Assembly (NCBI GenBank): GCA_964519615.1
Contig: CAZFIM010000046.1
Location: 1 to 19,792 of the forward strand
Length of the DNA: 19,792 nt
Source: CAZFIM01 sp964519615
GTDB lineage: Bacteria; Chloroflexota; Dehalococcoidia; GIF9; UBA5629
Reading direction: 5' to 3'
A model generated the notes under the pieces. That model had not been told where the DNA came from, ran no database searches, and worked only from the letters and a program-made list of their open reading frames with translations. Of this stretch, positions 14,394 to 19,792 are shown piece after piece. The translations under genes were made by a program, and so were the position numbers. Positions within the stretch are counted from its first letter, which is position 1; each line of letters begins with the position of its first letter.

Positions 14394-15254
14394 CTAATGT
14401 AAGACCTCAACGCCACCGGAAATATCGAGCAACTCAGTGGTAATCATTTCCTGACGTGCTTTATTCAAGGTAAGGGTCAGACCTTCGATTAATTCATTGG
14501 CATTATCAGTGGCATTGCGCATAGCTATCATACGGGCCGAATGCTCGCTCGCTATAGCCTCTAAAATGGATTGATATACTCTCATCTGAATAAAACGGGG
14601 TAGAAGTTGTTCAAGGACAAATGAAGGATTAGGCTCATAGATATACTCTGTTGTTTGTGCACCTGAGATTTCTGCGGGTTCAATAGGAAGAAGTTGCTCA
14701 ATAATAGGTGTTTGCTGAATGGTGGACACAAATTTATTATATGCAATATATATTTTATCGACATTGCTGTTACTGGACTCTTCAATGACTATATGAGAAA
14801 CTGGTTAGGTCTCAAAAAGAGTCGGACGATCGCTGAACCTAGTAAATTCAGCTAAAATATTTTGGCGTGCACGATGAAAATAGTCTCTACCTTTACTGCC
14901 GACGGTGATAAACAATGTCTCGGCTGATTGTTTTAACATAAAATCAGAAACGTAACGGTTGATATTGGTATTAAGTCCGCCGCATAACCCCCTATCAGAA
15001 GTAATATGAACGATAGCAATTTTGGAAATGGTATCGCGCTGGATTAACAGCGGATGATAGGCGCCGTTACCTCCCGCTTCAATTGCAAGATCTGAAATGA
15101 GATGACTTATTTTCTCGTTATAAGGGCGACCGGCAATGGCCTGGTCCTGAGCCCTTTTCATTTTCGCCGTAGCAATCATTTCCATCGCCTTCGTTATTTT
15201 AGCGGTGCTCTGAACGCTTCGTATACGTCTTCTCAGTATCCGTGGACTTATCAT
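14394..15254 (-). pseudogene. atpG: F1 ATP synthase gamma subunit, interrupted by one in-frame TAA
   Basis: Gamma is the central shaft of F1. The N-terminal part (15254-14808) begins MISPRILRRRIRSVQSTAKITKAMEMIATAKM and contains VHITSDRGLCGGLN and VGSKGRDYF. The C-terminal part is in the same frame: VDKIYIAYNKFVSTIQQTP, then SEHSARMIAMRNATDNA and LNKARQEMITTELLDISGG. The whole frame is 286 codons before the final stop, normal for gamma, but codon 150 is TAA (14807-14805), between ...RPTLFET and PVSHIVIEE. No frameshift is involved. A single substitution would restore the frame; for example TCA (Ser) differs from TAA by one base. Because the rest of the operon is intact and gamma is essential to the enzyme, a sequencing or consensus error or a recent mutation is the likeliest explanation. 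A GTG at 14729 could start a downstream fragment but has no clear ribosome site. Confidence 0.9.
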
Positions 15255-15267
15255 GTATCATCTATCC

Positions 15268-16779
15268 TTAATATGCTGCACTTTGTTTGAATTCAGTTAT
15301 TGCAGCCTTAAGCTTTTCCTCTGTATCTGCAGATATATCCTTCTCTTTTTCGATGATTTTTCCTATTTCCGGATGGTTACTCTCCATAAAACGATGAAAT
15401 CCCTGCTCAAAAGATGTAACTTTGTTGACTGGCACATCATCAAGGAATCCGTTGTTAACCGCATAAAGAATGGTTATTTCCTGACTTAGAGACATAGGAG
15501 TATATTGATTCTGTTTGAGTACTTCGGTGAGACGCTGCCCTAGTTCAAGCTGTGCGAGTGTGGCCTTGTCGAGATCAGAAGTCCCGAACTGGGCAAAGGT
15601 AGCAAGCTCTCTATACTGCGCCATATCAAGTCTGAGTTTGCTTGCCACACGGCGCATGGCTTTCGTTTGTGCTTTACCACCGACACGTGAAACTGAAAGA
15701 CCAGCGTTTACAGCTGGACGAATACCGCTGTTGAATTGATCGGTCTCAAGCAGAATCTGTCCGTCTGTAATAGAAATAACATTCGTTGGGATATAGGCTG
15801 AGAGATCACCGGCCTGTATCTCGATTATCGGTAAGGCGGTAAGAGAACCGCCGCCGTAGGCAGGAGCTAATTTTGCAGCTCTTTCCAATAAACGGCTGTG
15901 CAGGTAAAATACATCGCCGGGATATGCCTCGCGCCCGGGAGGTCTTCTTAAAATAAGCGATATTTGCCGGTATGCCCAGGCATGTTTGGTAAGGTCATCA
16001 TATACTATTAATGCCTCTTTGCCCTGTTCCATAAACTCCTCACCAATTGCGCAGCCGGCGTATGGAGCAAGGTATTGAAGTGAAGCGGGGTCTGCGGCAT
16101 TGGCAGCAATCACAATTGTATGCTCAAGCGCGCCGTGAGTTTTTAAAGTCTCAATAACCTGCGCTACCTTTGATGTCTTTTGTCCGATTGCAACATAGAT
16201 ACAGATAAGGCCGGTTCCCTTCTGGCTGATTATGGTATCGAGAGCGATAGCAGATTTACCTATGGATCTATCACCGATTATAAGCTCACGCTGGCCTCTG
16301 CCGATAGGTACAAGAGCATCTACCATTTTGATACCGGTATGTACCGGGGTATCGACAGATTGCCTCATAACTACGTTAGGTGCAACTCGTTCAACAGGTC
16401 GTGTTTTTTTTGTATTTATTGGACCGAGATTATCAAGAGGCTCTCCCAGAGGTGAAATTACACGTCCGATAAGTTCATCACCTACCGGTACTTCAACTAC
16501 CCTTCCTGTACATTTAACCTCATCACCTTCTTTAATATGGCTATAATCACCAAGAATGACAGCAGCGACATTGTCCTCTTCAAGGTTAAGAGCAAGTCCC
16601 ATGATATTACCGGGAAACTGCAATAGCTCATTGTATTTCGCACTACGAAGTCCGTGGATACGTGCTATACCGTCACCTACCTCAACCACGATGCCGGTAT
16701 CCACCATCGTAAGACTGGTGCCAAAATTTTCAATTTGTTCTTTTATTACTGATACTATATCACGTCCGTCGGTTGTCAC
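15268..16779 (-). CDS. atpA: F1 ATP synthase alpha subunit
   Basis: Alpha alternates with beta in the F1 hexamer and carries non-catalytic nucleotide sites. The 503-residue protein has the phosphate-binding loop GDRSIGKS at 169-176 (many species have GDRQTGKT), IYVAIGQKTSKVAQV, ALIVYDDLTKHAWAYRQ, LLRRPPGREAYPGDVFYLHSRLLERAAK-type blocks, and the arginine finger Arg365 in AGLSVSRVGG. Length is normal. atpH lies 24 bases upstream and atpG starts 13 bases downstream, with AAGGAT ahead of its ATG. Confidence 0.98.
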   Translation of the reverse strand: MTTDGRDIVSVIKEQIENFGTSLTMVDTGIVVEVGDGIARIHGLRSAKYNELLQFPGNIMGLALNLEEDNVAAVILGDYSHIKEGDEVKCTGRVVEVPVGDELIGRVISPLGEPLDNLGPINTKKTRPVERVAPNVVMRQSVDTPVHTGIKMVDALVPIGRGQRELIIGDRSIGKSAIALDTIISQKGTGLICIYVAIGQKTSKVAQVIETLKTHGALEHTIVIAANAADPASLQYLAPYAGCAIGEEFMEQGKEALIVYDDLTKHAWAYRQISLILRRPPGREAYPGDVFYLHSRLLERAAKLAPAYGGGSLTALPIIEIQAGDLSAYIPTNVISITDGQILLETDQFNSGIRPAVNAGLSVSRVGGKAQTKAMRRVASKLRLDMAQYRELATFAQFGTSDLDKATLAQLELGQRLTEVLKQNQYTPMSLSQEITILYAVNNGFLDDVPVNKVTSFEQGFHRFMESNHPEIGKIIEKEKDISADTEEKLKAAITEFKQSAAY

Positions 16780-16803
16780 GCTGCATACCCCCTTGTACGC
16801 TTA

Positions 16804-17343
16804 TTAACGTCTGTTACTGGCCATATTTTTCTTGAGTTCATTTAATCTGGTACGGATACTTCCGTCGATAACACTACCATCTACGCGGGCAATTATCCCC
16901 CCCAGTATATTCTCATCAACGGTAAAATCAATTCTGACCTTGCTATTGATTATTTTTTCTATTTTCTTTTGGAATTCACCCTGCTCTTTCTCCGAATACG
17001 GAATAGCAGTAATGACATCGACTTTCTTTATACCGTGGTATTCATCCAGAAGTTGCTCATACGCTGCCGTTATTTGGGATGAGAGATTGGTTTTATCTTT
17101 GGCAATCAGCAGGTATACCAGGTTCAAAGGCATACGCCCTATGCCTGCCAGACTTTTTTCTACGAGTTTGGCCTTGGTTTCAAACGGAAGCTTGGGGTTT
17201 TCCACCAACGAGGAAAACTCTTTATTCTCCATAAGTAGAGATATGGTGTTTAGCTCATCTAACCACTTATCAAGCTCGTCATTTTCCTGAGCAATCTGGA
17301 AAATCGCCTGCGCATAACGTTTGCTGGTAATAGTTGTTGACAT
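16804..17343 (-). CDS. atpH: F1 ATP synthase delta subunit
   Basis: Delta joins the top of F1 to the peripheral stalk. The 179-residue protein begins MSTTITSKRYAQAIFQIAQEN, the usual six-helix N-terminal domain. It has FETKAKLVEKSLAG in the middle and the family's C-terminal block VDENILGGIIARVDGSVIDGSIRTRL, split here as VDENILGGI and DGSVIDGSIRTRLNEL. Length is normal. It lies 14 bases after atpF. Confidence 0.95.
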   Translation of the reverse strand: MSTTITSKRYAQAIFQIAQENDELDKWLDELNTISLLMENKEFSSLVENPKLPFETKAKLVEKSLAGIGRMPLNLVYLLIAKDKTNLSSQITAAYEQLLDEYHGIKKVDVITAIPYSEKEQGEFQKKIEKIINSKVRIDFTVDENILGGIIARVDGSVIDGSIRTRLNELKKNMASNRR

Positions 17344-17357
17344 AATAAAACTGCCTG

Positions 17358-17867
17358 CTATCCCTTATTAAATGTTGAGCTTTCTCTCAAAACATCATCT
17401 ATAATATGTTGATGCTTATCTTTGTCAAGCGTTTCCTTGATAACTTTTTCTGCCGCAAGAATGGCAATATCCGCAAATTGACTGCGTAGCTGCGATAGGT
17501 CTTTCTCTCTTTGCTGCTGGATTTCAATCTGTGATTTCGCAATCAGTGATTCAGCTTCTTTTCTTGCCGCATCCTTCGCTTCGCTTTTAATGCGCTCTCC
17601 GATTTGCTCAGCCTGAGCTATGACCTGCTGTCCTTCTTTACGAGCGGTTTCAAGCCGGGCCTTAATATCTTCCTCGGTTCGTGCTGTTTGCTGCTTGATT
17701 TGTTCAGCCTGGTCCATGCTTTCCTTTATTATCGCCTGCCTCTCATCAAGTTTCTTCATGACAGGTTTATAGAGGACAACGCTAAGTAAGCCAAACAAAA
17801 TTAAGAAGTTCACTACGAAAGCGATTAGTAATGGTCCATTAATACCAATATCTCCAATACCTTCCAT
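17358..17867 (-). CDS. atpF: F0 ATP synthase b subunit
   Basis: This is the peripheral stalk subunit. The 169-residue protein has one N-terminal membrane helix (about residues 13-34, ending in VVLYKPV) followed by a long charged coiled coil of the usual type (LDERQAIIKESMDQAEQI and similar segments). The membrane anchor contains NFLILFGLLSVVLYKP, typical of b. Length is normal. The start is an ATG preceded by GGAGAG. It is separated from atpE by an unusually long 150-base gap for this operon. Confidence 0.95.
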   Translation of the reverse strand: MEGIGDIGINGPLLIAFVVNFLILFGLLSVVLYKPVMKKLDERQAIIKESMDQAEQIKQQTARTEEDIKARLETARKEGQQVIAQAEQIGERIKSEAKDAARKEAESLIAKSQIEIQQQREKDLSQLRSQFADIAILAAEKVIKETLDKDKHQHIIDDVLRESSTFNKG

Positions 17868-18017
17868 GTCTCTCCATCGTGCCGGGTTCAGCAGTATACT
17901 ATTATTAAACTGTAATCCTATATATCGAATAACTTCACTCTTGCAAGTAGACCGATTACGAGTATATCAGTAAACAAGCAAACCCGGAAATACATTTTAC
18001 CTGTACGCTTTCACCTT
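17868..18017 (-). other. 150-base gap between atpE and atpF with a long-range inverted repeat
   Basis: Apart from the 24-base atpH-atpA gap, neighbouring atp genes here are 14 bases apart or less, or overlap; this gap is 150. On the minus strand CCGGGTT (17987-17981) pairs with AACCCGG (17888-17882), and wobble pairs could extend the stem. The roughly 92 bases between hold no gene. Confidence 0.45.
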
Positions 18018-18248
18018 TTATCCCAAAAAGATAACAAGGATTGCTACGATAAGGGCATAAATACCAAGAGCTTCAGCCAGAGCGCCGATTAAGATCATAT
18101 TGGTCAGAATCGCGCCTCTTGCTTCAGGATTGCGGCCCAATGCAGACATGGCTCCGAATCCGATCAACCCAAGGCCTATACCGGGTCCCAGAAGCCCAAA
18201 GCCAACAGCTAATCCGGCAGCCAGCAGTTTTAATGTTTCAGCGGTCAT
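18018..18248 (-). CDS. atpE: F0 ATP synthase c subunit
   Basis: This is the rotor-ring proteolipid. The 76-residue protein has two membrane helices joined by the polar loop GRNPEARG (R39-N40-P41). Helix 1 has the GxGxGxG packing motif (GPGIGLG, 21-27). Helix 2 has the ion-binding Glu59 in GALAEALGIYALI. The Ser/Thr that follows the Glu in many sodium-type rings is absent, so proton coupling is likely. Its ATG overlaps the atpB stop (ATGA), with a strong AAGGAGGA ribosome site inside the atpB end, fitting high expression of a multi-copy subunit. Confidence 0.97.
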   Translation of the reverse strand: MTAETLKLLAAGLAVGFGLLGPGIGLGLIGFGAMSALGRNPEARGAILTNMILIGALAEALGIYALIVAILVIFLG

Positions 18249-19210
18249 GTAGTCTCCTCCTTATGAGTGTGTTCTTCTTCAGAATGAGGCGTTAAAGCGA
18301 TAACGCCGAAAACTAATGTCAAACCGGCAAAGATGAGTGCCTGAATAAATCCGATAAGTAGTTCAAGTGCGTAGAAGGGTAGAACTACGATAAAAGGTAC
18401 TAGAAACGAAATTACAAGAAGTAGTATTTCACCGGCCGTCATATTCCCAAAAAGACGGAAAGTAAAACTAACGATTCTAATAAAGTGGCTGAGAATCTCT
18501 ATACATCCTACAAAAAGGTTGATGAAACCGAGACCTATACCTGATATTGCTGGTTTGATTTTTCCTTTAAAGAGGTTGGCGAAACCTTCGCGTATTTGGC
18601 CGAAATTAAAGAAAGAATTAATATAATGCAATATTCCGATAGACTTCAATCCCCAGTATTCAACGGCGACAAACGAAACTAGTGCTATCGATAACGGCAG
18701 ATTTATGTCTGTATTCGCCGCGCGCAGGAATGGAGAAATTGCATGTTCGCCTTCTTCTATTCCGATAGTACCGAAAAAGGGTAGAAGCGCTAAATATGCA
18801 TTGGTAATGACATAGAGAAATATCGTTGCCACAAGAGGGAACAGGACTCGTGAATTTTTCTTGCCTGCTGAACCTTCAATGAAATTTAAGAGAGATTCTA
18901 CTATAAACTCGGCGAAAGCCTGAGCTCTTCCCGGGACAAGTTTCATTTTGCGTGTACAAAAATAGAATCCGATTACAAGTACAAGAATAGTTAACCAGGA
19001 GGCCAATAGAGTATTGGTAATTGTAAAAAAGGATAAATGTATAATACCTTCGGAAGGCAGAACAACGTGTGGTTTGGTTACCTGGAGGAAATCAGGACCT
19101 TTTATATTAAACATAATGTTTCCAAGAGGCCCGAAAAGGAAAGAGAACACCAAAAGCGCTACCAGTATGATAACAGGTACTAATATTTTAACAGAACATC
19201 CACGACGCAT
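18245..19210 (-). CDS. atpB: F0 ATP synthase a subunit
   Basis: The a subunit forms the proton half-channels next to the c-ring. The 321-residue protein has several membrane helices and the essential Arg252 in FTFRLFGNMTAGE, followed by ELLIGFIQALIFAGLTLVF with the conserved Gln290. An N-terminal hydrophobic segment (about 8-28) and a loop ending near the first conserved helix make it somewhat longer than the E. coli protein. It ends with a His/Glu-rich tail (HSEEEHTHKEETT). Start: ATG with GAGGAT upstream, 3 bases after the previous gene; the stop overlaps atpE by 4 bases. Confidence 0.97.
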   Translation of the reverse strand: MRRGCSVKILVPVIILVALLVFSFLFGPLGNIMFNIKGPDFLQVTKPHVVLPSEGIIHLSFFTITNTLLASWLTILVLVIGFYFCTRKMKLVPGRAQAFAEFIVESLLNFIEGSAGKKNSRVLFPLVATIFLYVITNAYLALLPFFGTIGIEEGEHAISPFLRAANTDINLPLSIALVSFVAVEYWGLKSIGILHYINSFFNFGQIREGFANLFKGKIKPAISGIGLGFINLFVGCIEILSHFIRIVSFTFRLFGNMTAGEILLLVISFLVPFIVVLPFYALELLIGFIQALIFAGLTLVFGVIALTPHSEEEHTHKEETT

Positions 19211-19213
19211 ATT

Positions 19214-19534
19214 TCAGTTATCCTCAGGTCCCTTTATATCATTGTGTTGATTCTTCTGTTCCAGATAAAATCGCCGAAGCAATATAAATAATCCCAAGAA
19301 TGCAAGTACAGAACCGCAAATAAAACCAATGATAGTATAGAGCGGATATGCACCAAACTTATCGGGTTGATCCAACCAGTAACCTATCAAAGTAGGGATG
19401 GTAACACTGATCACCATGTACCATCCGACAGTAAACAAAAACCACGCAGGTCTTACCCATTCTTTGGGTTTGGACGGTTCTGGTTCTTTCTCCTGCACTA
19501 TACCATGTTCTTCCTTCACGTCAATACATATCAC
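19214..19534 (-). CDS. AtpZ/AtpI-family protein of the ATP synthase operon
   Basis: This is a small membrane protein encoded before atpB. AtpI/AtpZ proteins are thought to help c-ring assembly or Mg/Ca transport. The 106-residue product has a charged, Pro/Glu-rich N terminus, two membrane helices (about 32-50 and 66-86) and a basic/polar C terminus. The segment IGYWLDQPDKFGAYPLYTIIGF, of which the Asp and FGAYP are visible, matches the two-helix AtpZ type better than four-helix AtpI. The start is uncertain: GTG 19534 has no ribosome site, and other in-frame GTG codons lie at residues 6 and 13. It is the first gene of the operon in this window. No convincing promoter was found. Confidence 0.8.
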   Translation of the reverse strand: MICIDVKEEHGIVQEKEPEPSKPKEWVRPAWFLFTVGWYMVISVTIPTLIGYWLDQPDKFGAYPLYTIIGFICGSVLAFLGLFILLRRFYLEQKNQHNDIKGPEDN

Positions 19535-19792
19535 ATGATGATAGATTCGAAATAGGCCGCTATATTGTTACATAATTGTGACATGTATTTCAAACGTGCT
19601 GGTGATAATATATTTCACCCGAAGGAAGAGAGTTTACTATAACATGCGGTATACCACTCTCCATCCGTGAAATTGCGTGCATTAAACACGTTAAAATACC
19701 TAGTTTGTAAAAGCGACGGATAGCACTGCCCGATATCCGTAAAATTGCATTGGATTTCCCTATCTTTACTTACGAAAAGATGGGCAATGCAA
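19535..19792. other. non-coding window end with inverted and direct repeats
   Basis: I support no gene here. Visible structures are an 8-base palindrome GGTATACC (19648-19655); a 13-of-14 direct repeat ATCCGT[G/A]AAATTGC at 19663-19676 and 19735-19748; an inverted repeat ACGGATA/TATCCGT (19716-19722 and 19734-19740); and a long imperfect hairpin from TTGCATTG (19745-19752) to CAATGCAA (19785-19792), with an inner CCCTATCTTT/AAAAGATGGG stem. The atp operon promoter should lie here or beyond the edge. TTGAAA followed 17 bases later by TAACAA on the minus strand is only a weak candidate. Confidence 0.55.

Noticed and set aside
14582..14785. 67-codon minus-strand frame inside atpG
   Set aside because: It is out of frame with gamma; the gamma frame itself continues with clear homology through the same bases, so no frameshift explanation is needed.
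18018..18248. Sodium-type c-ring
   Set aside because: The Glu59 site is followed by Ala-Leu instead of the Ser/Thr expected next to it in sodium-binding rings, so a proton-type ring is more likely.

Overview
The window looks like a contig from a bacterium of the phylum Chloroflexota, probably close to the Dehalococcoidia. This placement is an inference from gene content, made without a database search. The evidence is bacterial housekeeping genes (a complete F-type ATP synthase operon, prfB with a recoding site, rpsP-khpA) next to three tandem archaellin-type filament genes and an FHA-ABC fusion transporter. Archaellins in bacteria have been reported mainly from Chloroflexota. Base composition is moderate (low-to-mid 40s % GC by eye). 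One run of 10 N marks a scaffold gap, so this is a draft or metagenome assembly.

Left part (1-3367): a 5'-truncated ATP-dependent PEP carboxykinase on the plus strand faces an orphan oligopeptide-type substrate-binding lipoprotein on the minus strand. A 350-base spacer follows, with AGTAC-type repeats and a good sigma-70-like promoter that fires into the archaellin genes.

Filament and transporter part (3368-8563): three archaellin paralogues (about 197 residues each, with class III signal peptides cut at QRG|ITGLE) run rightward. They converge, 16 bases apart, on a 1090-residue minus-strand protein: three FHA domains, an ABCG-like ATPase, an ABC-2 permease, and an extracytoplasmic insert made of a proline-rich linker and a near-perfect aromatic heptad repeat. 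A hairpin between archaellins 2 and 3 is oriented to end transcription of the minus strand. The transporter may therefore make an antisense transcript across archaellin 3. The leader of the transporter gene holds interlocking inverted repeats that could form a pseudoknot.

Middle part (8726-12462): a minus-strand series nfi (endonuclease V), prfB (release factor 2, read through a CTT TGA C +1 frameshift site) and a secreted membrane-anchored metallopeptidase of the MA type leads towards the transporter. nfi has a textbook promoter that ends at its start codon, so its mRNA is probably leaderless. Divergent from it are rpsP and khpA, with their own consensus-like promoter.

Right part (12561-19534): the ATP synthase operon on the minus strand, in transcription order AtpZ/AtpI-like protein, atpB, atpE, atpF, atpH, atpA, atpG, atpD, atpC. 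All subunits look normal except atpG, which carries a single in-frame TAA in an otherwise full-length frame. The last 258 bases hold no gene I can support, only inverted and direct repeats.
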